Shown piece by piece: positions 54,379 through 63,816 of a stretch of 64,000 nucleotides of DNA. The DNA comes from Prochlorococcus marinus str. MIT 9201 (lineage in GTDB: Bacteria; Cyanobacteriota; Cyanobacteriia; PCC-6307; Cyanobiaceae): the NCBI RefSeq assembly GCF_000759955.1, contig NZ_JNAL01000007.1, positions 124,001 through 188,000 of the forward strand. The letters are read 5' to 3'. The position numbers and the translations under genes are program-made. Every line of letters starts with the position of its first letter. Within the stretch, counting starts at the first letter, position 1. The notes beneath the pieces are model-generated. The model saw only the letters and a program-made list of their open reading frames with translations, did not search any database and was not told the DNA's origin.

Positions 54379-55845
54379 TTACGATGCAGAACGAGCCCGT
54401 CCTGTAGATGACCATTCTTTTAATAAATCAATTTGCTCTTTAGCAGTTCTTGATAAGGGAACTAATTCAGAGACTGCCTTTATTAAATCTTTCTCCATAA
54501 GTTCTCTATTTTCAGAAAATGAAATGTGCATGCCTTCAATTACTGCTTGTTCCAGTTCTGCGCCTGAGAATCCATCTGTTCTATCAATGATAGTAGTGAG
54601 AGGGAAACTATAACTTGGTCTTCTTTTTTTTAAGTGCAAATCTAGAATGCTTAATCTTTCTTCGGAATTTGGCAAATCAAGAAAAAATATCTCATCAAAT
54701 CTACCTTTCCTTAATAATTCAGCAGGAAGCTTATCTATAGCGTTAGCAGTAGCAATTACAAATACGGCGGATTCTTTTTCAGACATCCAAGTTAGTAAAC
54801 TTGCCAAAACTCTTTGACTTGTCCCTCCATCACTTCTGGCATCGCCACCAAAGCCCTTATCAATTTCATCGATCCAAAGGATACAAGGTGACATGGCCTC
54901 AGCTCTTGATATCGTTTCTCTTGTTCTTGCCTCGCTTGAACCAACAAGGCTAGAAAATAGTCTTCCCACATCTAACCTGAGAAGCGGCATCGACCAACTC
55001 CTAGAAATTGATTTTGCAGTAAGTGATTTCCCTGTCCCTTGCGCTCCTACAAGTAAGACCCCTTTGGGAATAGGTAGTCCATATTCTCTAGCTTCTTTAG
55101 AAAAGGCCCTGTATCTTTGGTTAAGCCAAACTTTTAAAACATTTAAACCACCAATATCATCTTGACTTGATTTGGCTTCAAAAAATTCTAAAATTTCACT
55201 TCTTGCTATAACTTGTTTTTTTTCTTCGAGAATATCTCTAATATCTTCTTTACTTATTTTTCCTCTTTGAGCAAGAGCCTTTGCAGTAACTTGCTTTACT
55301 TTTATTTCGGTTAGTCCACTTGAAGCTATAGAAAGTTCGTTTAAGTCTTGCTCTTCAAGGTTTGAATTGGTATTGATAGCTATTTTTTTTATTAGACTTT
55401 TTAATTCTTTTTGATCAGGTAAAGGTAAGTTTAAAATTGTCATTAATTCATCCAGCTCTTCTGATGATGGAAATAGATGAGAACTAATAATTAAATTATG
55501 ACTAGTCTCCTTAAGAGCTGAAGATAGTTCTTTAATAGTTCTATTGATAGATGGATCATCATAAAATTTATGAAAATCTTTTACTAATAAAACCGTTGAA
55601 ACTTCAGAACTTTGTCCTTTAAGCCAATTAAGCGCTCCTAAAGGATCGTTAGAAAATTTACCTTCTTCATTTATTAAACCTTTAATACCATTAACACAAT
55701 CCCAGCAAATGAATCTTTTTATACTTAATCCTTCACAAGCGAAATTAACTAATTTTTCTAACCTTTCCTCTTCTTTAGTTCTTATCCAAATTAATGTGGT
55801 TCTTGATTTTATTAGTAATTGTAAATTTCTACACCAAGAATTCAT
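54379..55845 (-). CDS. ycf46: Ycf46-like AAA ATPase
   Basis: The 488-residue protein has an N-terminal domain (about 1-140) typical of Ycf46 (SRTTLIWIRTKEEERLEKLV, then FICWDCVNGI) and a AAA ATPase domain with Walker A GAQGTGKS at 267-274, Walker B CILWIDEID at 321-329, and RKGRFDEIFFLDLP. Ycf46 is conserved in cyanobacteria and red-algal plastids and has been linked to photosynthesis under inorganic-carbon limitation; its mechanism is not settled. A 114-bp gap separates it from serS. Confidence 0.93.
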   Translation of the reverse strand: MNSWCRNLQLLIKSRTTLIWIRTKEEERLEKLVNFACEGLSIKRFICWDCVNGIKGLINEEGKFSNDPLGALNWLKGQSSEVSTVLLVKDFHKFYDDPSINRTIKELSSALKETSHNLIISSHLFPSSEELDELMTILNLPLPDQKELKSLIKKIAINTNSNLEEQDLNELSIASSGLTEIKVKQVTAKALAQRGKISKEDIRDILEEKKQVIARSEILEFFEAKSSQDDIGGLNVLKVWLNQRYRAFSKEAREYGLPIPKGVLLVGAQGTGKSLTAKSISRSWSMPLLRLDVGRLFSSLVGSSEARTRETISRAEAMSPCILWIDEIDKGFGGDARSDGGTSQRVLASLLTWMSEKESAVFVIATANAIDKLPAELLRKGRFDEIFFLDLPNSEERLSILDLHLKKRRPSYSFPLTTIIDRTDGFSGAELEQAVIEGMHISFSENRELMEKDLIKAVSELVPLSRTAKEQIDLLKEWSSTGRARSAS

Positions 55846-55860
55846 TATCTAAGATTTAAA

Positions 55861-57003
55861 CTATTTTTTGCTGTTAGGTTCAAAAGGCAATCTTTTTTCT
55901 GAAATAGTTGAAGCAGAGGTTGTTATTACTTCATTTTTTGCCAATAATTGTTGATCAAGAATTTTCTGTAGATTCTCAGGAAGAGCTTCTTTGTTTAGAA
56001 GAAAAGTCTGGAATGCTTGAAATATATTGGCAACAACCATATATAGTAATACTCCTGCTGGCAGTGGAAAAAATAGGAACATACCAGTAATCATTATTGG
56101 AGTAATCTTGTTGGCAGTTGATTGTTGCGGATTAGCAGGCATCCCCTGACTAGACAAAACTTGAGAGAGAAGTAAAGTTAATCCAAATGAGCCAACTAGT
56201 GCAGCAATATCCCAATTGATAGACCCATCCACATAAAAACCTACTTGACCTAAAGCTTTAATAAAAAGAAAACCACTTTTGGCAGCTAAACCAGGTATTT
56301 TCGCTTCTACTGTTGCATCTCCTGGTTTAATTGCAGTGACTGTACCGTCTTGGGAAACTTTTAAAATTTCAGAACCTTTTGAAACCTTCCACTTAGGGAG
56401 GAATTTTGATCCATTTTCATATTTAGATAAAACTTCCGGATAGCTATTACCATTTGTCGTTTGCAAATTTATTTTGACTGATTCTTCAGTTCCTAGTTTT
56501 GTTCCATTAGGTATAGAAGCTATTACAGGAAAATGTGATTTTTCTGTTATAAAAATAGAATGTCTTGGGGATTTGTAGGGTTTTGGATCGATAGCTGCAA
56601 TTTGATCCTGTGGAACAACTTTAAGATTAATGTTGTAGGGAACATCGGCAAATGGTGAGCCCCTTAAGGTTGCAAACAATGCAAATAATACAGGCATTTG
56701 AACAATCAATGGAAGGCATCCTGCGAGAGGGCTACCAAACTCATTCATGAGTTTTCCTAATTCTTCTTGCTGTTTCTTTGGATCACCTGAAAACTTAGAT
56801 TTTATTTCTGCTTGCCTTTTTTGCATTACTGGTTGCGCTATCTTCATTCTTCTTGCGCTTCTAATGGAGCCAGCGCTTAAAGGGAAAAGTGCAATTCTAA
56901 TTACGACTGTCAATGCAACAATTGCTAAACCGTAACTAGGGACTAAACCATAGAAAAAATCTAGAATCGGGATAAGTAATTTTTCAGAAATGAACCCTAT
57001 CAC
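55861..57003 (-). CDS. yidC: Membrane protein insertase YidC/Alb3/Oxa1
   Basis: The 380-residue insertase has the first membrane helix at about 18-40, the cytosolic loop with [41 protein letters not shown], and further helices to about 350. A soluble region of about 110 residues (about 145-255) lies between helices and is specific to marine picocyanobacterial forms, I believe. It inserts thylakoid and plasma membrane proteins. It forms an operon-like run with the PH protein, rnpA and rpmH, as in many bacteria. Confidence 0.95.
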   Translation of the reverse strand: MIGFISEKLLIPILDFFYGLVPSYGLAIVALTVVIRIALFPLSAGSIRSARRMKIAQPVMQKRQAEIKSKFSGDPKKQQEELGKLMNEFGSPLAGCLPLIVQMPVLFALFATLRGSPFADVPYNINLKVVPQDQIAAIDPKPYKSPRHSIFITEKSHFPVIASIPNGTKLGTEESVKINLQTTNGNSYPEVLSKYENGSKFLPKWKVSKGSEILKVSQDGTVTAIKPGDATVEAKIPGLAAKSGFLFIKALGQVGFYVDGSINWDIAALVGSFGLTLLLSQVLSSQGMPANPQQSTANKITPIMITGMFLFFPLPAGVLLYMVVANIFQAFQTFLLNKEALPENLQKILDQQLLAKNEVITTSASTISEKRLPFEPNSKK

Positions 57004-57075
57004 GATATTAAAAAGAGTGTAATTTTGGTAGACATTTTATTTTACAGGAAAAAAAGGTTTTTGTAATTATTTTAA

Positions 57076-57489
57076 TTATGACTTAGTAGCAAATCCTTCT
57101 ACTTCGTTGAGATTTGGTATTTGTGATCTTTTAATAATATTCTTCTCGATAAATTTTTGCTTTTCTCTGAAAAGGGGTAATGATTTCATTTCAACTTTTG
57201 ATCCGTCATTAAGAATAAGAACCATATCACCATATGATCCAAATCCTCTTGGAATTGATCTGATTTCTTCGATATTACTTAAGGAAACTTGCGTTTTGTT
57301 CTTACCAAGCCAACCACCATCGATCGTAATTCTTTTGTTTGTAATTTTAAATCTCAACCACAATGCTCTAACTATCGCGGCAAAAGTAAATGGCAAACCA
57401 AGAATGGTTATACCTGCTATAAGATTTATTATTAAATCACTTTTTGCAGGACCTCCTTCGAAAAAGGTTTCTTCATTCATGTTAATCAT
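57076..57489 (-). CDS. Membrane-anchored bacterial PH-domain protein
   Basis: The 137-residue protein has a paired hydrophobic stretch (about 18-50) followed by a bacterial PH (bPH2, formerly DUF304) domain: RFKITNKRITIDGGWLGK, VSLSNIEEIRSIPRG, GDMVLILNDGSKVEMKSLP. In cyanobacteria it regularly lies between rnpA and yidC. The start ATG at 57489 overlaps the rnpA stop as ATGA, pointing to translational coupling; MNEE at 57480 is an alternative. Function unknown. Confidence 0.88.
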   Translation of the reverse strand: MINMNEETFFEGGPAKSDLIINLIAGITILGLPFTFAAIVRALWLRFKITNKRITIDGGWLGKNKTQVSLSNIEEIRSIPRGFGSYGDMVLILNDGSKVEMKSLPLFREKQKFIEKNIIKRSQIPNLNEVEGFATKS

Positions 57490-57872
57490 TTGATTATTTG
57501 GGATTTGAACATTAAGTTTTGAAATTCCTCCAAAAGTTTATTTTCATCATTGCAGAAATCCTCATCATTAAGGTTAACAAGTAACCAATATGGTTTGTGG
57601 TTATTAATTTTTTGAATATTTGTTAATAGCCACTCGTGCATAGTTCTTCTTAATTTATTTCTTTCTACAGCTTTTTTTGAAACTTTTTTGCTTATAGCTA
57701 TTGCAATCCTAAAATTGTTTGATGTATTTGTGAGATTATGGCTTGAAAGGATGTCTGGATTTGGTTTTGCCACTTTAAATGACATTGATTTTCCGTAATA
57801 TTTTTTGGAATTTTTATGAATATAATCAAAAGTCCTATAACCTTTTAAACGCATATCTTTAGGTAAGGCCAT
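57486..57872 (-). CDS. rnpA: Ribonuclease P protein component
   Basis: The 128-residue basic protein assists the RNase P RNA in tRNA 5'-end maturation. It shows FRIAIAISKKVSKKAVERNKLRRTMHEW, including the RNR-like AVERNKLRR helix. It starts 12 bp after rpmH, the classical rpmH-rnpA pair. Confidence 0.96.
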   Translation of the reverse strand: MALPKDMRLKGYRTFDYIHKNSKKYYGKSMSFKVAKPNPDILSSHNLTNTSNNFRIAIAISKKVSKKAVERNKLRRTMHEWLLTNIQKINNHKPYWLLVNLNDEDFCNDENKLLEEFQNLMFKSQIIK

Positions 57873-57884
57873 TAAGATTTTAAC

Positions 57885-58022
57885 TTAGACTGCTATTCTT
57901 TCTCTGCCTTTTTGCCTTCTGCTTTTAATAACTCTTCTACCTGTATGAGAACGCATTCTTACTCTAAAACCAGATACACGTTTTCTTTTTCTTGAAGTTC
58001 CGCCAAATGTTCTTTTAGTCAT
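57885..58022 (-). CDS. rpmH: 50S ribosomal protein L34
   Basis: A 45-residue highly basic protein: it starts [20 protein letters not shown] and ends KGRERIAV, matching cyanobacterial L34 across its whole length. The ATG is at 58020-58022 and the stop at 57885-57887. It is first in the run rpmH-rnpA-PH protein-yidC. Confidence 0.97.
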
Positions 58023-58052
58023 TTTTTTATTTATCCCTATTTAATTTATCAT

Positions 58053-58634
58053 TTAATCGATCACTATAGTCCAGCTTCCTAAATAACTTGAAACTGATTT
58101 CCCTTTTGGTTGGCCATATGAATGGAATTGATAAAGTCCTGATTTTTTCGGATTAGAAATTTTTTTAAAGACAATCGCATAACTTTCTTTGTTAGAGGGT
58201 ATAGGACTATATGGGAATAAATTTAGGGAACGTGAACCTGATTCTTCACTACTAATTTCTATATCAGCTGGAACGTCTTCTAAACATTTTGTTCGACTCT
58301 CAAAACCTCCTATTCTTACCTTGCAAAGACTTATTTTTTCGTTATTTAAAGTGGATTTAAATTTTTTGGGGATATCTAGGTTAATTTTTAAGAGATCAGT
58401 TCTTCTATCAGATGGCCTCAAAAAAAAATAAATGGTATTTCTAAAACTTTTTTTATTTTCTTTCTGAAACCACTTTAATCTTCTAAGTCCAGAGTCTTGG
58501 TCCCATTGGAATTCAAGTCCTGACTTAGCATCTTGGATGTTATTGAAGAATGGGGTGGAAACTAAAATTGTAGGAATAAGAAAAAATCTTAAAATTTTAA
58601 AGTTTAAAGAAAGTTTCTTTGTTTTTTTTAACAT
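58053..58634 (-). CDS. DUF2808 family exported protein
   Basis: The 193-residue protein has a signal peptide (hydrophobic about residues 15-28) and a mature domain with IYFFLRPSDRRTDLLKINLDIP, CKVRIGGFESRTKC and SYAIVFKKISNPKKSGLYQFHSYGQP, characteristic of DUF2808. Two cysteines may pair. The family is cyanobacterial and uncharacterised. It lies 30 bp upstream of rpmH on the same strand. Confidence 0.85.
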   Translation of the reverse strand: MLKKTKKLSLNFKILRFFLIPTILVSTPFFNNIQDAKSGLEFQWDQDSGLRRLKWFQKENKKSFRNTIYFFLRPSDRRTDLLKINLDIPKKFKSTLNNEKISLCKVRIGGFESRTKCLEDVPADIEISSEESGSRSLNLFPYSPIPSNKESYAIVFKKISNPKKSGLYQFHSYGQPKGKSVSSYLGSWTIVID

Positions 58635-58695
58635 TGAAGAAAAATTTTTAGGTTGATTCAGACTGAAAAATGGAAAGTAAAATCTTTATCTAAGG

Positions 58696-59067
58696 TTAAC
58701 ATCTATCTGACCTCAATTTTGCAGCGCCTCTTAAATAGGGATGCTTTACTAAATGATTTGGCGGCAACAAAACTTGTGCCATTAATCTTATACAAAAATC
58801 CACATCATTTACTACGTACATTTGTTGGCAGTCTAAAAATGCTACTGAATTAAGTCCTTTACATTTTCTCGCAATTGAGGCAGGGAAACATGCATCCAGA
58901 TCTTTTGTCGCGGTGAACGTAATTGATAGTAAGTTCGTCTTGATTAAATTATTGCGTGAAATTAATGCATCTATTAATTCCAATACGGCGACTTCGATTT
59001 CCTCAACAGAATTTCCAGATGCTGTTGTGGCTCCTCGAATAAATGTAACTTTATAATCATCTTTCAT
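58696..59067 (-). CDS. aroH: Chorismate mutase, AroH type
   Basis: The 123-residue trimeric enzyme rearranges chorismate to prephenate for phenylalanine and tyrosine synthesis. RGATTA at residues 11-16 supplies the catalytic arginine; FTATKDLDACFPASIAR and CIRLMAQVLLPP are further AroH signatures. It ends the run sppA-aroH (18-bp gap). Confidence 0.94.
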   Translation of the reverse strand: MKDDYKVTFIRGATTASGNSVEEIEVAVLELIDALISRNNLIKTNLLSITFTATKDLDACFPASIARKCKGLNSVAFLDCQQMYVVNDVDFCIRLMAQVLLPPNHLVKHPYLRGAAKLRSDRC

Positions 59068-59085
59068 ATTTTTTTATTTACTGAT

Positions 59086-59895
59086 TTAAGGCTTATATAA
59101 CCAAAGTATTTTATTAGATGAATCAATCTCAAAGAAAAGATTATTGATAACTCTTTCAATAATTTTACTTCCAGGAATTAGTCCTAGTATTTTCTTTTTT
59201 TTCTTTCCAAATGTTAAGGGCTGAATTTTAGGATCAATATTTACCATTTTTGCGGCAAGTTCCCTTGCAACAAATTCATCTCCAACTTCATCAACGAGTC
59301 CTAATTCTTTTGCTTGGGTTCCAGTAAAAATTCTTCCATCGGCAAATTTTCTTACTTCTTCAACAGGTAAATTTCTTCCGTCTGCAACAGCTTCAGTGAA
59401 TTGTTTGTAGCTTTCATCTATGAGGCCTTGAAGTAGATTTCTCCCTTCATCACTTAAAGGTTTATCTGGAGAGAGGATATCTTTAAATACACCGCTTTTA
59501 ACAGTTTCAAACTTTATACCAATTTTATCTAATAATTCAGATAAATTATTTCCCCTTATAATTACACCAATAGAACCTGTAATTGTACCTGGATTAGCAA
59601 CTATTTTGTCGGATGCTACTCCAATATAAACACCTCCAGATGCTGATATGTTTCCAAAACTAGCAATGACTTTACATCCTTTTTCTTTTAGCCTTTTAAG
59701 AGCAGAGTATATTTCTTGGCTATCCCCAACAGTTCCCCCTGGTGAATCAATTCTCACGATTAGAGCAGGAAATTCTCTATCCTCTATTTGTTTAAGAGCT
59801 TTAAGGACAGAAACTCTTGTTGCACTTGTTATGGGCTCATCAATTACAATACGAGCCATTCTTTTTTTTGACTTTCGTCTAAAAGGCCAAATCAT
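59086..59895 (-). CDS. sppA: Signal peptide peptidase SppA (S49)
   Basis: The 269-residue short-form SppA has the conserved VRIDSPGGTV near 47-56, the catalytic serine S86 in NISASGG, TITGSIGVI, and the catalytic lysine K138 in SGVFKDILSP. No strong membrane segment is visible at the N-terminus, which is basic and short, so it may be soluble or peripherally bound. Short-form SppA proteins degrade signal peptides in the membrane. Confidence 0.93.
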   Translation of the reverse strand: MIWPFRRKSKKRMARIVIDEPITSATRVSVLKALKQIEDREFPALIVRIDSPGGTVGDSQEIYSALKRLKEKGCKVIASFGNISASGGVYIGVASDKIVANPGTITGSIGVIIRGNNLSELLDKIGIKFETVKSGVFKDILSPDKPLSDEGRNLLQGLIDESYKQFTEAVADGRNLPVEEVRKFADGRIFTGTQAKELGLVDEVGDEFVARELAAKMVNIDPKIQPLTFGKKKKKILGLIPGSKIIERVINNLFFEIDSSNKILWLYKP

Positions 59896-59947
59896 TCTTT
59901 TAAGGTAAATTCATGAAACTACTTTAAAAAGATTATCAGCAGACTTA

Positions 59948-60889
59948 ATGAATTCAATCTTAAATTGGTTTTTAATGATACTCCCTTTTGCACTTTGGGG
60001 CACATCAATGGCGGCTATGACTCCGCTAGTATCTAGTGCTGGTCCTGAGTTTGTGGCTTCTTTAAGATTATTACCTGCAGGAGTTCTTGTCCTAATAACA
60101 ACATATTTGTTAAAAAGGGATTTAAAAATTTATAAGTGCGATTTGAAGTGGTTTTTTGTTTTTACAATTATCGATGCTACTTTTTTTCAGTTATTTTTAA
60201 CTTATGGCATAGAAAAGACTGGGGCAGGACTTGGTTCTGTATTGATTGATTCTCAGCCCCTTTTGGTAGCGATTTTGGCAAGAGCAATTTTTGGGAATTT
60301 AATTAACCCAATAGGATGGTTAGGGTTACTTTTTGGGTTGGGAGGAATAATATTTTTAGGAGTCCCGCAAGAATTTCTTGGGAATTGGTGGTTAATGTCT
60401 GATAATGCCACGACTGATATATCTTTTAACTTCGGAGAATTTTGGATGCTTGCAGCTTCGCTGGCTATGGCATTAGGAACAATTCTAATAAGGTTTACCT
60501 GTACCAAAAGTGATCCAGTTGCAGTTACAGGATGGCATATGGTTGTGGGAAGTGTACCCTTGATTATTAAGCATTGCTTACGCCCAGATTTTCAAATAAT
60601 CCCAGATTGGTCAATATTTAATTGGGGACTGATGTCATTTGCGAGTATTTTTGGAGGGGCAATAGCTTATGGACTTTTTTTCTACTTTGCGAATAATAAA
60701 GAAATAACTGGTTTTAGTACTCTAGCGTTTTTAACTCCGGTATTTGCTCTTTTAAGTGGAGGCGTTTGGTTAGATGAAAGACTTAATATTGTTCAATGGA
60801 TAGGAGTAGCTTTCGTTCTTATGTCGGTATTTTTGGTAAGTCAGAGAAGGAGTTTATGGGAAAATAAACTAACTGATACTAGTATTTAA
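59948..60889 (+). CDS. EamA/DMT-family transporter
   Basis: The 313-residue protein has ten predicted membrane helices in two EamA repeats (WGTSMAAMTPLVSSAGPEFVASLRLLPAG in the first, IFGGAIAYGLFFYFANNKE in the second). The transported metabolite cannot be deduced. It is divergent from sppA with a 52-bp gap, and leads the three-gene right-end block on the plus strand. Confidence 0.9.
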   Translation: MNSILNWFLMILPFALWGTSMAAMTPLVSSAGPEFVASLRLLPAGVLVLITTYLLKRDLKIYKCDLKWFFVFTIIDATFFQLFLTYGIEKTGAGLGSVLIDSQPLLVAILARAIFGNLINPIGWLGLLFGLGGIIFLGVPQEFLGNWWLMSDNATTDISFNFGEFWMLAASLAMALGTILIRFTCTKSDPVAVTGWHMVVGSVPLIIKHCLRPDFQIIPDWSIFNWGLMSFASIFGGAIAYGLFFYFANNKEITGFSTLAFLTPVFALLSGGVWLDERLNIVQWIGVAFVLMSVFLVSQRRSLWENKLTDTSI

Positions 60890-60922
60890 TTAGGTTATTG
60901 TTTAGAAAAAAAGTATAAAATA

Positions 60923-61999
60923 ATGCGAATAGTTTTGATTAGTACTCCGATAGGTTTTCTTGGAAGCGGCAGGGGGGGTGGAGTTGAATTAACTTTAAAT
61001 TCCTTAGTCTCAGGATTGCTTAGTTCAGGTCACTCAGTAGATGTAATAGCCCCGTTAAATTCTAAATTAAATAAAGGTAATGAAAAAGCAAAACTACATT
61101 TTGTAGAAGGTCAAGATCAAATTAGTTGGCAGCATCAAAATTATAATTCTCTTGTAAGTATTCCAGATAATTCACTTCTAGCCGGAATGCTTGAAAAGGG
61201 ATTAGCTATCGCTAAAAAAGCAGATGTATTGCTGAATATGTCTTATGATTGGTTGCCTATCTGGATGACTCTAAATGTAGAGCTACCCATTGCGCATATC
61301 ATTAGTATGGGCTCGGAAAGTTCGGTAATTAGTAATTTAATCTCAAAGGTATATGATAAACATCCAAATAATTTTGCTTTTCATTCAAAAATACAAGCTG
61401 ATGATTATCCATTTATAAAAAACCCAATAGTTATTGGTAATGGTTTTAAATTAGATAACTATACTTTTCAAGATATAGCCAAGGGACCATTGGCGTGGGT
61501 TGGGAGAGTAGCACCAGAGAAAGGTTTAGAGGATGCAGTTTATGTTGCAAGTGAACTTGGCGAAAAACTAAAAGTTTGGGGAGTTACAGAAGATGAAAAC
61601 TATGCCTCAAAAATACAAAAATCTTTTCCTCAAGGAACTGTAGATTGGATGGGTTTTTTATCAACCAATGAATTACAAAAAGAACTTGGTAAATGTAGGG
61701 CTTTGCTAAATACTCCAAAATGGAACGAGGCATATGGGAACGTAGTTGTAGAAGCTTTAGCCTGTGGGGTGCCAGTCATTGCCTATAAAAGGGGAGGGCC
61801 CAGTGAAATTATTCAGCATGGGCAAACAGGGTATCTTGCTGATCCTGATGATAAAAAAAATATGCTTTCCTATGTAGAGATTATTGAAAAAATAAATCGT
61901 AAGAAATGTAGAGAATGGGTAGAAAAAAATGCCTCAACAGATATATTTGCTAAGAAGGTTGTGAACTGGCTTAATAAGGTAACGCACGAATATAAATAA
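60923..61999 (+). CDS. GT4-family glycosyltransferase
   Basis: The 358-residue protein starts with LISTPIGFLGSGRGGGVELT, an acceptor-domain loop of GT4 enzymes, and has LAWVGRVAPEKGLEDAVYVA and WNEAYGNVVVEALACGVPVI with the EAYGN..VEA donor motif. It is followed 11 bp later by a GT39 protein, so it probably serves glycosylation of lipids or proteins in the envelope. Confidence 0.92.
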   Translation: MRIVLISTPIGFLGSGRGGGVELTLNSLVSGLLSSGHSVDVIAPLNSKLNKGNEKAKLHFVEGQDQISWQHQNYNSLVSIPDNSLLAGMLEKGLAIAKKADVLLNMSYDWLPIWMTLNVELPIAHIISMGSESSVISNLISKVYDKHPNNFAFHSKIQADDYPFIKNPIVIGNGFKLDNYTFQDIAKGPLAWVGRVAPEKGLEDAVYVASELGEKLKVWGVTEDENYASKIQKSFPQGTVDWMGFLSTNELQKELGKCRALLNTPKWNEAYGNVVVEALACGVPVIAYKRGGPSEIIQHGQTGYLADPDDKKNMLSYVEIIEKINRKKCREWVEKNASTDIFAKKVVNWLNKVTHEYK

Positions 62000-62010
62000 A
62001 AAACTATTAA

Positions 62011-63816
62011 ATGATTATTCTTAAATCAAGAAAAAGGCTTATAACCTTACTCATAGTTTTAGTTTGTGGGATCATATTATTTATTTCAGGTTTAGGTAGT
62101 ACAGGACTAGTAGATGAAACTCCTCCTTTATTTGCCGCTGCTGGACGGGCAATGAGTGAATCTGGTGATTGGTTAACTCCAAAAGTCAATGGAATGTTCC
62201 GTTTTGATAAGCCTCCACTAATATATTGGCTTATGGGTTTTTTTTACTCATTACCGAAAAACGAAATTTGGGATAGTTTAGGAACAATCTCAGCAAGACT
62301 CCCTTCAGCTTTGGGATCATTATTTTTAATGTTGATGATTGGAGATACTTTATTTTGTTGGCCGCAGAAGGGTGATAGGCAATTCCTCACTCCAATATTT
62401 GCATCATTAGCCTTTGGACTGTCTCCATTCATAATTATCTGGAGTAGGACTGCTGTAAGTGACTCTCTTTTGACTGGAACCTTAGGGATTAGCCTGCTGT
62501 TGTTTTGGAGACGAATGGCAAGTGAAAATAATGATCAATGCATTTCAGCATGGGTTTTTTTAGGGTTTGCAATTTTAACTAAAGGACCTGTTGCATTTGT
62601 TTTAGCAACATTGACTATTGCATTTTTCTTAATCATTCAGAAGGATTGGAAAACTTTGCTACATAAGATAAATCCTAAGAAAGGTTTTTTAATAACAATA
62701 CTAATAAGTGTTCCGTGGTATATCTTAGAACTCATAAAAGAGGGAAAGCCTTTTTGGGACAACTTTTTTGGTTATCATAATTTCCAAAGATATACATCTG
62801 TTGTAAATAATCATTCAGAACCATTTTGGTTTTTTCTTTACATGATGATATTTGCTTCATTACCATTCACTCCTTTTTTGTATCACGGGATAATTAAAGT
62901 CTTTGAAGATTTCTTGAGACGTTCAAAAAATAGTAGCAATGTCAATGAGACCCTATATATTTATTCTCTATGTTGGTTAACATCGGTCTTAATCTTCTTT
63001 AGTATTTCTGCTACAAAACTTCCAAGCTATTGGTTGCCAGCAATTCCAGCGGCGTCAATTTTAATAAGTAATAGCTTTCAAAACTTAAAACACTCAAAAA
63101 AGATTTATTCATTTTTATGGATGTTTAATATTTTAATTTTTTTTGGAGTCTCCATAGCATTCTTTTTCTCAAATATTTGGTTAAGTTCAATAAATGATCC
63201 TGAAATGCCTAATCTCGGATCCGAATTAATAAGTTCTGGGATAATTTTTAAAGCCAAATTCTTCTTCTCTACATTTACTCTCATTGCAATAATTTTATTT
63301 TCATTAAAATCCAAAAATATATTTCTTTATCTTCAAATTTTACTTTTGATAGGACAATCCTTTTTGATGTCTCCAATAAGAAAATTAGCGGATAATTCTA
63401 GGCAATTGCCCTTGAGGAACATCTCAAAATTAATTTCAGATATTCGAGAGGGGAACGAGACTTTAGCGATGATCGGGATAAGAAAACCCTCTTTACATTA
63501 TTATTCAGGACAAATAGTTTTTTATGAACCAAATACTAAAGAAGGATTAATTAATCTCTCAGACAGGCTCAATAACGATAGGAGAGAAAATTATAAGGAC
63601 CAACCAGATTATGAATATAAATCTTTATTGGTCGTTATAGATAAATATTCTTCACGCGAAAAACACTGGTCAAATATTAATCATCAAAAATTGGGAGAAT
63701 ATGGAATTTATAATTTATGGCGAATTCAGAAAAATGATTTGAATAATTATTCGGAAACTTTAGTTAAAAGCGGTTATAAATCTGACTGGAAAAATCGAAA
63801 AGTTGAAAAATTTTAA
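62011..63816 (+). CDS. GT39 / ArnT-like membrane glycosyltransferase
   Basis: The 601-residue protein has about 12 membrane segments and the GT39/ArnT beginning: LVDETPPLFAAAGRAM with catalytic D35-E36, DWLTPKVNGMFRFDKPPLIYW, then SRTAVSDSLLTGTLGISLLLFW. These enzymes use a polyprenyl-phosphate sugar on the periplasmic face, as in lipid A or protein glycosylation. The last 4 bases overlap the convergent gene at the window's end. Confidence 0.92.
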   Translation: MIILKSRKRLITLLIVLVCGIILFISGLGSTGLVDETPPLFAAAGRAMSESGDWLTPKVNGMFRFDKPPLIYWLMGFFYSLPKNEIWDSLGTISARLPSALGSLFLMLMIGDTLFCWPQKGDRQFLTPIFASLAFGLSPFIIIWSRTAVSDSLLTGTLGISLLLFWRRMASENNDQCISAWVFLGFAILTKGPVAFVLATLTIAFFLIIQKDWKTLLHKINPKKGFLITILISVPWYILELIKEGKPFWDNFFGYHNFQRYTSVVNNHSEPFWFFLYMMIFASLPFTPFLYHGIIKVFEDFLRRSKNSSNVNETLYIYSLCWLTSVLIFFSISATKLPSYWLPAIPAASILISNSFQNLKHSKKIYSFLWMFNILIFFGVSIAFFFSNIWLSSINDPEMPNLGSELISSGIIFKAKFFFSTFTLIAIILFSLKSKNIFLYLQILLLIGQSFLMSPIRKLADNSRQLPLRNISKLISDIREGNETLAMIGIRKPSLHYYSGQIVFYEPNTKEGLINLSDRLNNDRRENYKDQPDYEYKSLLVVIDKYSSREKHWSNINHQKLGEYGIYNLWRIQKNDLNNYSETLVKSGYKSDWKNRKVEKF